64,000 nt of DNA from Bettongia penicillata ogilbyi (lineage: Eukaryota; Chordata; Mammalia; Diprotodontia; Potoroidae). The position numbers and the translations under genes were made by a program. Under the pieces are notes generated by a model. That model did no database searches. It was not told the origin of the DNA and worked only from the letters and a program-made list of their open reading frames with translations. The DNA lies in contig JAJHZJ010000531.1 in NCBI GenBank assembly GCA_023548195.1, positions 8,171,900 through 8,235,899 of the forward strand. Reading direction: 5' to 3'. This document shows, in pieces, positions 41,665-53,100 of the stretch (the first letter of the stretch is position 1; each line of letters starts with the position of its first letter).

Positions 41665-41875
41665 TAGAATTGCATATTTATCCCAGTTGGGGAAAGGAGA
41701 TGAATTTGTAGCTACCAAAGAGATGAAGGATATCATTAGGGGCAAGACAGCTTTTTTCAAGTACATAAAAATGAAATATCTACATAGAAAAAAAGTAGTA
41801 AAGTTAATATCAAAATGGAAACAATAGAATGTGGAAAATACGTGTGACAAATATATCATGCAAAGGTTTGCGATC
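41665..41875 (+). pseudogene. L1 ORF2 relic, part after the microsatellite
   Basis: Frame reads 'GDEFVATKEMKDIIRGKTAFFKYIKMKYLH', corresponding to the ORF2 C-terminal third. Same orientation as 41035-41165. Confidence 0.75.
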
Positions 41876-41879
41876 CACA

Positions 41880-42480
41880 GAGAAGCATGGAGGATCTGTA
41901 GCAGAGAAAGGGGTAGCCACACCAACGAAAACAAATCTTTCAAAGTAGGAAAAAATATTTGACTGAAGGGTAGCTACACAACGAAGATCCCAGCATTTAG
42001 AAGTAGAAAGGAGAGCTTCAGAAATGTTTGTTGAATTTCACTAAATTTGAGATCAGCTACTCCAACCCCACAATCTCACTGACAGTCACCAAAGTTGAGG
42101 ATAGCACTGCTGGTAGTGGATAGCAGAGGACCCAGAGCAGTCTGGCTGCACTGCAGGATTAAGATGGATATTTTAAGGAAAAGACAGGGCTATACGACTG
42201 CTTAGGTTGGTATATTTATTAGACTGGCCCATTTTTGTGCCCTTTAATGACCTGACTTGTTTACAGAGTGCATCTAAGACTCAAATGAGCCCATGGGGAA
42301 TGGGAAGGGCACTGACACATTGTTTGAACTTCCTAAGGAGAAGCTGCTCTGAATGTTTCTTCCCTGATACAATGACCCATAGGGAAGAGGTGAGGGGAGA
42401 GTTTGCATCTTTGTGCCTATTCCCTCAGTGTCTGATATATTATATCTGTATCTGCTACCCTCCAGAGTAGCAGTAGGGGG
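41880..42480. other. Unassigned sequence
   Basis: No repeat recognised. An 87-codon frame at 42207-42470 has no recognisable domain. Confidence 0.4.
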
Positions 42481-42484
42481 TCAG

Positions 42485-42620
42485 AGTTCAACAAACATAT
42501 ATAAAGCATCTATTTAATGAGCAAGACACAAAACTAGGCGCCAGAGATACAAACGTTTTGCTGTTGCTTTTTAAATAACAGTCCCTGCTTTCAAGGAGCT
42601 TACCTATTGAATGGGTGGGA
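42485..42620 (-). repeat. L2 LINE 3' end, antisense
   Basis: 'tataaagcatctatttaatg', 'ctaggcgccagagatacaaa', 'cagtccctgctttcaaggag'. Confidence 0.85.
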
Positions 42621-42621
42621 G

Positions 42622-42700
42622 AAGGAGGCAGAGAAGTAAAGTGACTTCGTGAAGCACCCAGTGATGAACTAGAGTCAAACCAGGGCTAAGTCTGTGATGA
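42622..42700 (-). repeat. MIR-type SINE fragment
   Basis: 'agagaagtaaagtgacttcg', 'agtcaaaccagggctaagtc'. Weak and truncated. 42701-42940 is unassigned. Confidence 0.45.
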
Positions 42701-42939
42701 GAGGGGCTTTCAGAGGTATTTTAAAATGCATTTGTAGTAGCCCAGTAGTTCTTAAACCCTCCCTTCATCCTAAGGGTGTACTTTCAGAACCCAAAATTAA
42801 GAGAAGAGCTGGAATTCCAACCCAGGCTTTTTTCCTTCAAATCCAGTGTTCTTTTCCCCAATGATTCAAGTCAATATCTGTATTTCCCTAGATAAGTGGT
42901 CATGGGAGATGAATAATTATTTACACCCAAGGGAAAGCA

Positions 42940-43580
42940 GGTGATGAATTCTAACATAAGAAATACCCAGACATATTAGAAACTAAAGAAAAACACATTT
43001 TAAAAACTTTAAGATAACATCACATACCCATTAAGCTAACAAACCTAAATAGAAAGGATAAAACCCAATGTTGGAAAAGCTCTAGAGAAATAAGTGCAAT
43101 TAATCACTATTGGTGACAATGCAAGATATCTGGAGAGTAATCTAGCAATGAACAAGAGCTACCACCTGGTTCATATCCTTTTACCTATTAGCATCTTTTT
43201 AAGGAATATGCTACAAGAAAAAGACCCAATATAAGTTCCAAAAAAGGGCAGGGGTGGGGGGACAAAAGAAATTTGGACAAAGTGAAGTTCCTAGCAACAC
43301 TACACGAACAAAAATGTGAGGAGGAAAACATCAATGTCCCACAATACATGAATGGGTAAGTAATTTTGCTATATTAACTCAATTAACACAGCAGACCATT
43401 ATCTGGCCATTAAAAAGGATGGTTATATGGACCATATCACTACATGCAAATGTTCCCTTGAAATAAATCCTGAGTTAAAGTAGAACACAAAACAGTACTT
43501 AGCCACTGACTACAGCTAAGCACAAAAATATGTTAGCATAATTAAAACGATCAAAATAGAATCCAAAGTGATGCATATGG
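42940..43580 (+). repeat. Old L1 3' end
   Basis: 'taacatcacatacccattaa', 'acaatgcaagatatctggag', 'ttatctggccattaaaaagg', 'gatggttatatggaccatat', 'ccttgaaataaatcctgagt' follow the end of ORF2 and the 3' UTR of an ancient L1. Confidence 0.75.
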
Positions 43581-43639
43581 ATCAGAGTTTAATGTTGAGA
43601 AGCCATCTTTATTTGGTAAAGTTACATAATATTCTTAAT

Positions 43640-45018
43640 GTTAAAAAAAAACCTGAGCTCACATGACCAACAAGACAAAAGATTAAAACATTTCCTCTGA
43701 TCTTCATAACCTCTCAAACCTCACCAAAATAGAAATTATGCACCAAACTTTAAGGAATTTCAACTGTCTCCATGATCTAAGAGACCAGGAACCCAAAAAG
43801 AAGGTTTAAAAAAATTCATAAACTAATACCTAAACTCCCTCAGCATCTCCCCACCATCACCCACCAGCTGCCATACTGTACTAGCCAACCCAGCCCATAG
43901 CTTTCAACAACATGAAACCTAGTCCTTCCTCCCTCTTTCCAGGATTGGGAAGATCCAAGTGCTAAACTGCAGAAATTTGCTGAGGCTGTGACAGCCAGCA
44001 CCATGGCAGCACTCTATGCTGCAAAAGATATCTTTGGGAGAGGAAAGAGAAGAGAGAAAAGGGCAGGATACATGCCTGAGCTTATAAAAAGCTCAACTCC
44101 AGACACCAACCCTCTCCACTTCCTCCCAGAGTCTCAGAGATCCAAATTTCAAAGGGCAGAAATCAACCCTGACTGTAATAGCATCTGCCTGACGGTTAAC
44201 TGCTGGGCCAAGGAACTGAGGAACAGAGGGACAGGACAGGATACCATGTTAGGGTGGCTATGCAAGACTCCACTAAGACTAAGAGAGAAAGGCCAACATC
44301 CAGTTGGGGCCAGTTCCATTCACCCAAAGGTCACTTGCGGTTAGAGGTCTAGGCTGTTGAATCATGAATTGCCAGTGTGGGAGAAGGCTAAGACACTTTG
44401 AGATTCAATGCCCAAGAGAACCACCATCAGAGAAGAGGGAATGAAAAGTGGAGCGATAAGAGAAAAAAGTCTTAAATTACCAAAGACCTCAGGAAGAAGG
44501 AAACTCAAAGACCTCAGACACAAACAGATAAATATAGGAAAAAAAAATATTAACATCAAAAGGAAATATGGCCTTCAGATCTAGTAAATTAGTTTAATCC
44601 TCTATGAATAAATACTACAAAACAAAGGAAAATGACTGAATGTTTAATGAGACAGAATTTGATGAGAATTTGATGAGAGCATGAAACTATGACATGCTAT
44701 TCCTGTGTGGGTCAGAAGAAAAATAAGAATTATGAGAGCAGATCTATGTACAGGAGAATAGCAAAGCCTGAATCTTCAATGGCAAATCTTAAAGAAACAA
44801 AAGAATGCACAACTGATTAGGAATGCAAATACAAAGAAGTAGAGGACAATCTAGAGGAAGAGAAGCAAAAGATGGCATTAAAAGAAAACATATTCTCTAT
44901 TCCAACAAAACATATTGATCTTGAAGACAGTTTTGTATAGAGATAACCTAAGGAAAATAAATCTCCCTGAAGGCAATGACAAATCAAAAAACCTAAACAG
45001 TATAATGCAAGGAATAAC
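43640..45018 (+). pseudogene. L1 5' region with ORF1 relic
   Basis: 43665-43770 and 44140-44335 match another locus (59090-59250 and 59720-59990), consistent with an L1 5' UTR. Near 44915-45018 the frame reads 'DNLRKINLPEGNDKSKNLNSIMQGI', matching the RNA-binding domain of L1 ORF1 (family NLRIxxLPE). A frame at 43988-44344 (118 codons) lies in the 5' part and is probably not a gene. Not intact. Confidence 0.7.
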
Positions 45019-45025
45019 ACACACA

Positions 45026-45069
<44 letters not shown>
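45019..45069 (+). repeat. (CA)n microsatellite
   Basis: About 25 CA units with one CAA variant near the start. It interrupts the L1 ORF1 relic. Confidence 0.98.
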
Positions 45070-45071
<2 letters not shown>

Positions 45072-45209
45072 GCCCAGAATTTCTGAGCACAGAAAAGGAA
45101 ATATCAATAGTCTCCTTCCCCTTTGTCTTTTTCTTTCACAGACAAAATAATTTCCCTAAAATTCTTATTAACCATGTTACTCTCTTGCTTAATGTTTCTC
45201 CATCTCTTA

Positions 45210-46260
45210 AAAGATAAAGTCCATATTCTCCAGTCTGATTTCCTCCCCTTCTTTATAGATTTTTTTAATTAGCAGAAATCTATTTTCCCTCCCTCCCACT
45301 TACTCCTTTCCCACTGGAAAAAGAAAAATGAAAAACAAAATCCTTGTAACAAATATGTTTAGCAAAACAAAACAAATTTCCACATTGGCCATATTCAAAA
45401 ACTATAGCTTAATCTACACCCTGAATCCATCACCTCTCTGATAGGAGGTGGGTAGGATACTTTATCATCAGTCCTTTGGAATCATGATTGGTCATTATGT
45501 TGATAAGAGTACTTCAGTCTTTCAAAAATATCTTTACAATGTTGTTATTATTTTCTAGATTCTTCTCCTGAACGTCATTATGGTACATGCAAACCCAGGG
45601 TTCTCAAGTTGTCAACTAGGACCAGAGTCTTAGAATAATTCAGAGTCTTCAAGTCCACATTTACACCAAGTTTTGTCCTTTTATCTTTATTTAGTTCTAA
45701 CAAAATATACACATTTCAGAATAACAAATAAATATGGTTTCTGTACAATGAATAAAAATGTCTTCCTTGTATCTCAATTACTATTTTTCAGATATAGGCA
45801 GGTGCCTTTAATAAATTATATAACAATGTAAAGTCATTGTTGTAAATAAACAAATACATTATTTTCCTGATTCTGCTCATTTCATCCTGAGTCAGTTCAT
45901 ACAAATCTTCCCAAGTACCTCTGAAACTGTCTTTTCTCATGGCACAATAGCATTCAATTATATTCACAACACATAATTTGTTCAGCTATTTCCCAAATGA
46001 TGGCCACATTATTAGCTTCCAGTTATTTGCAACCATAAAAATAGCTGCAACAAATATTTTTATACATACAAGACCTTTTCCCCTTCTTTGATCGCTTTTG
46101 GGGCATTGTCCTGACAGTGGTATCACTGAGTCAAAGTTTAGCAGCTTTCAGGGCATAATTTCAAATTGCTTTCCAGAACAGTCAGACCCTTCACAGCTTT
46201 ACCAATAGTGCATTAATGTGCTTGATTTCTTGAAACCCCTCCAACATTCCTTTTTTCTCA
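45210..46260 (-). repeat. L1 3' region, antisense
   Basis: Mirror of the L1 end: 'tcatttcatcctgagtcagt', 'ttgcaaccataaaaatagct', 'atcgcttttggggcattgtc', 'ttcaaattgctttccagaac', 'accaatagtgcattaatgtg'. Contains the 3' UTR and the last ORF2 codons. It faces the L1 5' region to its left. Confidence 0.85.
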
Positions 46261-46389
46261 ACTTTACCAATCAATGAACATGACTTTCAAGCACTTCTAA
46301 AACATGACTCCAATCCACCTTTCAGACTAGTTTCATGCTACATCATATACACCCCATGTTAAAACAAAATTGAAATTTTGCTTTTGTGT

Positions 46390-46455
46390 CTCCAGAAAAG
46401 TCCTAGGTACTATGGAGGCTATAAAAATGGCTCCTTCCCTCAAGGAGCTTTTATT
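46390..46455 (-). repeat. L2 LINE 3'-end scrap, antisense
   Basis: 'tcctaggtactatggaggct', 'ctccttccctcaaggagctt'. Confidence 0.6.
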
Positions 46456-46494
46456 CTTTGAATATGCCTCAACCTTTCCACTTGTTTCTTACTG

Positions 46495-46765
46495 TTGTTA
46501 CTTTGTCCACATCATTCCCTCTGCCTTGAATGCCATTCCTTCATTGCCAGCCACCAGAATTTTATCTCTCCTAAAGGATTCTGCTGAAAATACTTCCTTA
46601 AAGCATGAAGGACTCCCTGATTATCAGCTCTAAGTGATTCCACTTTTCTTCCTGTGGAAGCTCTTTGAGGGAAGGAATCAATTTTATAAACTTCACAGGA
46701 CCAAGCACAATGGTATGTACATAGTAAATGCTCAGCAAATATTGGTTGAGTAAATAAACGAATGA
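46495..46765 (+). repeat. L2 LINE 3' region
   Basis: 'ccctctgccttgaatgccat', 'agctctttgagggaaggaat', 'accaagcacaatggtatgta', 'catagtaaatgctcagcaaa', ending in a GAAT-type tail. Confidence 0.88.
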
Positions 46766-46769
46766 ATAT

Positions 46770-47165
46770 TTCATCATTTCCATTGAAATTACCCCATGTA
46801 TCATTGGAATTACTTTCTCCCTTAATGTATCCATATTATAATTATTAAGTAACGCAAAGGCTTTTGCTTATATTATTTTCCTTGGGCAAAGTTATTAATA
46901 ATTTGACTTGTAGCACTAATTAAATACCTAAGACTGAGATAAGAGGTCTGCTCCCCTGTTGATGCACATACTCAATCACAATTATCTGTGGTAAGAGCCA
47001 TTGAGAGGAAAAAGATGAAAGATTCGAGAGCCAGGTGTATCTCCTATAATGGAGAGGTGATTCTAAGTAGTCTTCAGTGCTCCGTTTGAATAATGCCAGT
47101 AATTATATGTGAGGAAGTCTATATTTAATAGCATTCAGTACACTGACCACGCATATTCTCAACAG
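46770..47165. other. Repeat-poor AT-motif block, candidate conserved non-coding element
   Basis: No recognised repeat. Homeodomain-like cores in close order: TAATTATTAAG near 46838, TTATTAATAATTTG near 46891, ACTAATTAAAT near 46916, GTAATTATATG near 47099. No frame of note. Confidence 0.35.
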
Positions 47166-47169
47166 TGCA

Positions 47170-48335
47170 GCCACCCATCACTTATGTGACATGCTCAGGG
47201 AAGAAGCTATTCCACTATAGGTTCTCTCTGGAGTACCCTCCCTCACCCTACCCATAGAAACAGCAGTTGTAAGTTAGATGATCTAAAGGATGGCTACCCC
47301 AGGTTCAACTAACAGATATGTACTCCTAAAATTATAGTTCAAGAGCCCCCAGCAGTGTGTTTAGCTTTAGTGTGGTCAGAGAAAGGACACAATTTGTTCA
47401 GAGTAAAAGATTTACCAAAATGGCATTGTAAAAATAGTAGCAGTATAACATGTCCCCCATAAGCCCAGAATGCACTCTCATACAAACATAGTGTAAGAGG
47501 TGACATATACATAGAGTTCACAAGTAGAAAGATAAGAAACACATGTAGCCAAGGCAATGTATGTACCCTGGCACCAAGTTACTGATGGTTGGCCATGACT
47601 ACCATCATCTCTAGCTTTTGGCTCAGATGAGATTCTGGACAAGGATACTGTTACTAACTTTTGGCAAGAACAGGTATTCACACCCTATGAACAGCAGGAG
47701 CTTCCTCAATCCTATTCCTTTAGAGTCTTAGCTCTAAGGCCTGCCATCTCCCAAGCATCAGGGTTTTGGCCTCAAGCACCAAGATCTCTCTTCCTTCACC
47801 AGTTGTTACTGGACTAGATTGGACTGAACTCTACTCAATTCTGTGTTTGGATTCTCTCCACTGGACACCACCGTGTGCTTCTACTAAAAATGCTGCTGCT
47901 GCTGCTGAAAAAAAAGAGGGAGAGATTCTCCCCATCCTCCTCAACCCCTTGCTGTATTGTATAAGAGGCTCAAGAGAAAAGGTAAACTCTTTCCTCAGAA
48001 ATAACTCACAGAGGGAGAGCAACTTCCTTTTAACTAGGTCACAAGGAATGTGGCTGATTCTTTCAGTCAATCATTGGACTTTGAACATTTATTTTGATTA
48101 TTCAGAGATCTTTTTATAAAATTTATTTTCTGTCTTCCATCCACTTCCCTTTTCCAGAGAAAGACTGAGAGAATGGCAGAATTAAGATTGTAGCTGGGAT
48201 GGATAGGGGGAAAGACCTTCCCCACCTACTATGAGTCACAAATGGTTGTCTTGAGGCAAAGGTCCAAGAAAAGAGTTTCCAGACAATGTCAAATTTCTGA
48301 TCCTAGGCTTGGAGAGGTAACAGCATAATTTCAAA
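47170..48335. other. Unassigned sequence with a short CTG run
   Basis: About 1.2 kb. Five CTG units at 47892-47906. A 117-codon frame at 47766-48119 encodes a poly-Ala from this run and has no recognisable domain; the minus frame at 47831-48070 overlaps it. No repeat family assigned. Confidence 0.4.
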
Positions 48336-48339
48336 ACCA

Positions 48340-49480
48340 GATGACATACACAACATACTAAAGCAAATAAATCTAACATTCTAGTATTCAAGAAACTTAA
48401 AGACCCCAATTCATCAGGCAGAGAATCACTATTTGACAAAAACTCCTCTGAAAACTAGAAAGCAATCTGGCAAAATTTTGGTTTAGACTAACCCCTTACC
48501 TCATATACCAAGATAATCTCCAAAAGGATATGTGAACTGGATACAAATGGTCATATCATAAACAAATTAGAGGAACAAGGAAGAAATTACCTCCCAAATC
48601 TATGGAGAGAAACAGTTTGTGACCAACCAAGGAACAGAGAGGATAGGAAGATAAAACAAACAATTTTGATTACAATGAATTAAAAAAGGTTTTACACAAA
48701 AACTCCAATGCAGCTAAGACTAGAAGGGAAACAGTTAACTAGGAAGGAAATTTTGCTGCAAGTTTCTCTGATAAAGATCTCATTCCTAAGAAAGAATGAA
48801 ATTATTCACTGGGAATAAAAATAGAAAAGCAAGACAGTCCTTGCTCTCAAAGAGCTCACAGTCTAAGAGAGAAAAAAACCACAGAGTGATACAACTTAGA
48901 AGACCAATACCCCAAAGATATCAGAGAAAAAGTTTTTATATATATAAAAATAAGTACAAAAATATTCATAGCAGCTCTTTGGCAGAAGGCCCATCAAATG
49001 GGTAATGACTGAACAAATTATGTTAGATGAATGCAATTTGTTACCAATGTGATACAAGAAATGAAGAAATTTGAAATTTGAATCTTTGAATTTCTTTTGA
49101 ATTCAAATCTTTGAAAGTCTTTTCAGAAAAGCCTGAGAAGACTTGTACGAAATGATCAAGGTTGAAATGAGCAAAATCAGAGAAACGATTTATACTATAC
49201 CATCAATATTGTAAAAAATAAATAATTTTGAAAGAATTAAGAACTCTAATCAATTCAGTAATTAACTATAACTGCAGAGGACCAACAAGGAAGAATGCCA
49301 CCAACCCCTGACAGTGAAGAGAATATATAGAATGAAATACATGTTTTTTGGAGATGGCTAATGAGACTTTTTTTTTTTGCTCGACTATTTTTCTTTGTTT
49401 AAAAAAAGGTTTCATTTGTCACTGTGTCAGTGGTTAGAGGAAAAGATGGAAGGGACAAAAATTATAGTTAATAATTTAAA
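48340..49480 (+). pseudogene. L1 ORF2 C-terminal and 3' UTR relic
   Basis: 'aatctatggagagaaacagt', 'gattacaatgaattaaaaaa', 'gatctcattcctaag' (ORF2 C-terminal third), then 'acaaaaatattcatagcagc' and a 3' UTR to about 49480. A piece of antisense L2 (48812-48870, 'cagtccttgctctcaaagag') is nested in it. Confidence 0.82.
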
Positions 49481-49489
49481 AAATAAAAC

Positions 49490-50090
49490 TTTAAATTTTA
49501 AATGTAAAATAATGCTGCTATCTCTTTAAGGCCCTTTTTATTTGGAGCAATTAATCATGAAAATGGCAGAAGAAATGTATTCAATTTAAGGAAGAGATTT
49601 TTATTGATTGTCAAAGGATATAACATATAGCCCCTGTTTTCAATGAGCATCTTGATATTTAACCCAAGTAGAAAAAAGAACTTTGTCTACAATATCTATA
49701 TGCTGCTAAAATATGTATATGGAGAAACATAGCTTCAAAATTGCATTTTGGATGGTTTTGGAGAGAAAATGATCTTTGGTGTGTATTTGAGAAATTGGGT
49801 CTCTTTTTCTTTCTTTCTTTTTTTTTTTTTTAACACTGTGGAGTAATGCCTCACTTCTATGGAAACTAATGTTACAAAGAGGCAGTGAATGATACTTTAT
49901 TTACTAAAAAAAAAAAAAAAAACTAGAGAAACGTGAACATGAAGAAACATAATTTCAAGGGCACCAAAGAGACGCTAGACTGCCTTGTTGGAGATTTCAG
50001 AACTAAGGTAAGATGATGGGTACCTCAGCTGGAGGGTGGAGCAATGAACTCCCAAGGCTTTAACAGAGGGCTCAGAACTTTTAGAACTTT
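49490..50090. other. Unassigned sequence with two homopolymer runs
   Basis: T run at 49816-49833 and A run at 49905-49921; the second looks like a retroposon tail, but no body is recognised next to it. Confidence 0.4.
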
Positions 50091-50094
50091 TCAA

Positions 50095-50665
50095 GTAGTT
50101 ATCACTTTCCATTAGCATCTCTGCTTAATTTCAACCCTGACAAATACCATGTTCCCTTGCTGGGTATCCCCTGGTATTCCCCTTCTCTTCCTCCTCAATT
50201 TTTAGCTTCCTTTTTTGTGATCTTTCCCCATTAGATTGGGGGGAAGGCCTTTGAGGGCAAGGACCATCTTTCCTTATTTGTATCTCTAGTGGGGCAGCTA
50301 GGTGGTGCTGTGTATAGAGCACCAGTGCAGGAGTCAGGAGGACCTGAGTTCAAAACTCACCTCAGACACTTGACACTCACTAGCTGTGTAACCTTGCGCA
50401 AGTCACTTAACCCCAATTGCCTTGTCCTGGGTCATCTCCAGTCATCCTGATGAATATCTGGTCACTGGATTCAGATGGCTCTGGAGGAGAAGTGAGGCTG
50501 GTGACCTGCACAGCCCTCCCTCACTCAAAACAAAGTCAAATGCAAGTCATGTCATCATTTCTCTTATGGCATGGTCTTCTTCGGCAACAAAGGATGAACA
50601 CACAATCCCTAGAACTTAGTACTGTACCTGGCATATAGTATACACTTAATAAATGTTTATTGAAC
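50095..50665 (+). repeat. L2 LINE 3' region split by a SINE
   Basis: 'gctgggtatcccctggtatt', 'tcaatttttagcttcctttt', 'gagggcaaggaccatctttc' to 50289; then 'ctagaacttagtactgtacc', 'tggcatatagtatacactta', 'aataaatgtttattga' after the SINE. Same subfamily as 19955-20480. Confidence 0.9.
50290..50603 (+). repeat. Full-length SINE: tRNA head, CORE, RTE tail
   Basis: Head 'ggggcagctaggtggtgctg' (A-box-like) and 'ggacctgagttcaaaactc' (B-box-like); CORE 'ccttgcgcaagtcacttaac'; RTE tail 'gactggattc'-type 'tcactggattcagatggctc', 'gaggctggtgacctgcacag', 'catggtcttcttcggcaaca'. Reference copy for the tail-only fragments at 5605, 18573, 20848 and 51010. Imperfect flanking duplication TATCTCTAG/AATCCCTAG. 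Confidence 0.93.
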
Positions 50666-50669
50666 TAAA

Positions 50670-51005
50670 TATTAAAAAATTATGACTAAAGAGGATAAAA
50701 GTAAGAAAACAAGAAGTATAAATATTTGAAGATCTTAAGGTACGATTGAACAAGGATTGTCAATTTGACAGAAGAAATGTGGAGAGTGGTGACTTTTTTC
50801 AGAAAAAAATGAGTCACTGAGAGTCTAGAGGCCTTCATTTAAGCCATTAAACCCAATGAACAGTAAGAGATGACAGGAGCATGTGTTGAAGACCCTGAAG
50901 ACAAAGGAAAACACCACAGTGGGGTATAGCAGCTGCTCCATTGGAACTGTAGCAGTTAAAAGGGAATGGGCTGAGAGAGCCTTCATTAAATGATTCTTGA
51001 TTAGC
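50670..51005. other. Unassigned sequence
   Basis: No repeat recognised; purine-rich in the first half. Confidence 0.4.
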
Positions 51006-51009
51006 CAGA

Positions 51010-51215
51010 GGTTGTTGTTTGTACCTCTTTCTCGAAGAGGAATATAACATTAGGTAGGTGACGCCATGACATGCAAGTGAACTGGATTTAAGTAGGCAGG
51101 GCTATGCAAAGTCACCAGCCTCCCTTTCTCCTCCAGAGCCATCAGGGTCCAGGGGCAAAACACAGATCAGGACAATTGAAGATGGCCCAGGATACAATGG
51201 GGAACCTTAAGGACC
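51010..51215 (-). repeat. RTE-tail SINE fragment, antisense
   Basis: 'ctcgaagaggaatataacat', 'acgccatgacatgcaagtga', 'gcagggctatgcaaagtcac', 'ccagagccatcagggtccag'. Confidence 0.88.
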
Positions 51216-51219
51216 TTAA

Positions 51220-51635
51220 CAGGTTGAGTAAAGAAAAGAAAAGAATTTCCCCAGCTGAAGATGGTGAAGTTCAACAGTCAAGTCAAGAACAAAGAAGCAT
51301 TTGTGTACAGCACACATACTCCTAGACTAACCAGTGCCATTGAAATCTGCAGAATTCTAAGTTGCCTTAAGCATATGAGTTTCCTTTTCTCATGTGTTTC
51401 CATGCCAAGTTCCTTAAGTATGTGCCCACTCTGCAACAAAGCTATTGAAAGAGATTGGTGGGAGAGAATGATCCAAATTTATATGTATGATGTGATGCAT
51501 TTTATTATTTACGAGTTTGATTTAGTATATTTACATCTATAATATTATTTATTTTCCTAATTAATAAATGGTGATATTCAAGATTCAAGAGTGTCATGAT
51601 TGTGAGTAGGGGCTTGCGTACTTAAAAAAATATAT
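51220..51635. other. Unassigned sequence
   Basis: No repeat recognised; AT-rich at 51485-51570. Confidence 0.4.
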
Positions 51636-51636
51636 T

Positions 51637-51790
51637 AAGGGAGGCAACTAGGTGGTGCAATGAGTAGAGCACCAGCACTGGAGTCAGGAGAACTTGAGTT
51701 CAAATCCAGCCACAGACACTTGACACACTTACTAGCTATGTAACCTTGGGCAAGTCACTTAACCCCAATTGCCTTGCCATCCCCCCTCCA
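51637..51790 (+). repeat. SINE with tRNA head and CORE, tail missing
   Basis: 'ggcaactaggtggtgcaatg', 'gagttcaaatccagccacag', 'ccttgggcaagtcacttaac', 'cccaattgccttgcc', then a CA-rich run. The head and CORE are like those at 50290-50603, but the RTE tail is absent. Confidence 0.9.
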
Positions 51791-51839
51791 TAAAATACAC
51801 ACACATGCGCACACACACAGTAGGGATTCAAGAACTAGA

Positions 51840-52730
51840 GAACTGAGTAGCGAAAGTATATTTCCCTTAAACCAAATTGTTCCCTAGCACCCCGAGAGAG
51901 TCTGAAAGTAATCATGTGGTAGTGGTCTGTCCCTGAAAACTTAGACATGCTGGCATAAGAAGGGATTGGATAAACGAGCCAAACCTAGAGGGATAGAGTA
52001 CTTCACTCACCTAGGTGAGAGGTGTGAGGGTCCAAGATTTGCACATTGTGGGTGTTGATTATACCCCACTGAAATACATTCAAAGTGCTACATTTGGGGA
52101 GTATTAGATGAGTATTAGCCACCCCTTTACCACCATTACACTGCTATAGGAAGGTAAAGAAAAATGTACAGTTATGGAAAGGGGAATCACATGGGCCAAA
52201 TAGTAAGAGTTCCTAACCTCAGCCTTCTGTCATAAAAAAGATTACTTGTCAGCATCAGGTGTGAAAGAGGCCTCAAGGGCAAACCCAAATTTCAGATTTA
52301 GAGGATCTGGCCTTCCATCAAGAAATAGTCAAATTTTTTGCCTCTTAGTAAGAGAAAAGGATCATAATGTATCCCTCGGGGCCAGGAAAACCAGTAGCAA
52401 GGGACTTAGACCACAGTGTGGGGAGGTAACAGACCTGGACTCTGTTTTCTATCTCCATAGGTCAAGATATTCCGAACCCCACAAGACTAAAAATAAATTG
52501 ACCCATTAATGAAACCATGTCTCTATGAAGACTGATCAGATACCCAGAAATTGGAAAAGAAAGAACTAGTAGACTAAGTAAAGGGGAAAAGCTCCCTCTG
52601 TTCTCTGCCTTTGTCAGTGACATGATTAACTGAAGAAAAGATCATCGAAGAAAGTTCTTCCAAGATCCTCATTTTTCAAAGACTGAGAGAAAAGCAAATG
52701 AAGAAAGACTAGACAAAGGAAAAGCTTAGT
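51840..52730. other. Unassigned sequence
   Basis: About 0.9 kb with no repeat recognised. The longest frame (52246-52509) starts with TTG and shows no recognisable domain. Confidence 0.4.
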
Positions 52731-52828
52731 AGAATAGAAGCTCCAGGAGAGCAGGAACTGTCTTGATTTTGTACAAGCTATCCCAAAAGTTTTAGTGCAA
52801 TAATCTTTAATAGATGTAGAAAGTTTTT

Positions 52829-52879
52829 TAAAATAGGTTTAAAGCTAAAATAGGTTTAAAGCTAAGCTTAGTTTAAAGC
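52829..52879 (+). repeat. 17-bp tandem repeat, three units
   Basis: TAAAATAGGTTTAAAGC twice exactly (52829-52845, 52846-52862), then a diverged third unit (52863-52879). Confidence 0.92.
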
Positions 52880-52884
52880 TAAGA

Positions 52885-53100
52885 TAGATGGCTGGGCCTA
52901 GAGTAAGGAAGACCTGGTTTCAAATCTGAACTCAAACACTTACTAGCTGTATGGCCATGGGCAAGCCCCTTAAGCCTGTTTGCCTCAATTTCCTCATCTA
53001 TAAAATGAACTGGAAAAGGAAATGGAAAACTACTCCAGTCTCTTTGCCAAGAAAACCCCAAAAAGGGATCATGAAGAGTCAGACACTAGTGAAAACTGCT
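52885..53100 (+). repeat. Mar-1-type CORE-SINE, nested
   Basis: 'ggcctagagtaaggaagacc', 'cttactagctgtatggccat', 'tgcctcaatttcctcatcta', 'ctttgccaagaaaaccccaa', 'catgaagagtcagacactag'. Confidence 0.92.

Noticed and set aside
41107..41943. 278-codon minus-strand frame rich in Ser, Leu, Phe and Pro
   Set aside because: It is the translation of a purine-only microsatellite on the opposite strand; no composition or motif suggests a protein.
44915..45217. 100-codon frame with a His/Thr-rich run
   Set aside because: L1 ORF1 remnant running into a CA microsatellite.
47766..48119. 117-codon frame with poly-Ala
   Set aside because: The poly-Ala comes from a short CTG run; no domain, and an overlapping open frame on the other strand suggests chance.
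49077..49125. Local inverted and direct repeats built on GAATCTTTGAATTTC
   Set aside because: Short, AT-rich and inside an L1 3' UTR relic; likely local slippage.
51637..51720. tRNA gene (A- and B-box-like sequence)
   Set aside because: The tRNA-like head is the 5' part of a SINE followed by a CORE domain; the same head occurs in many SINEs here.
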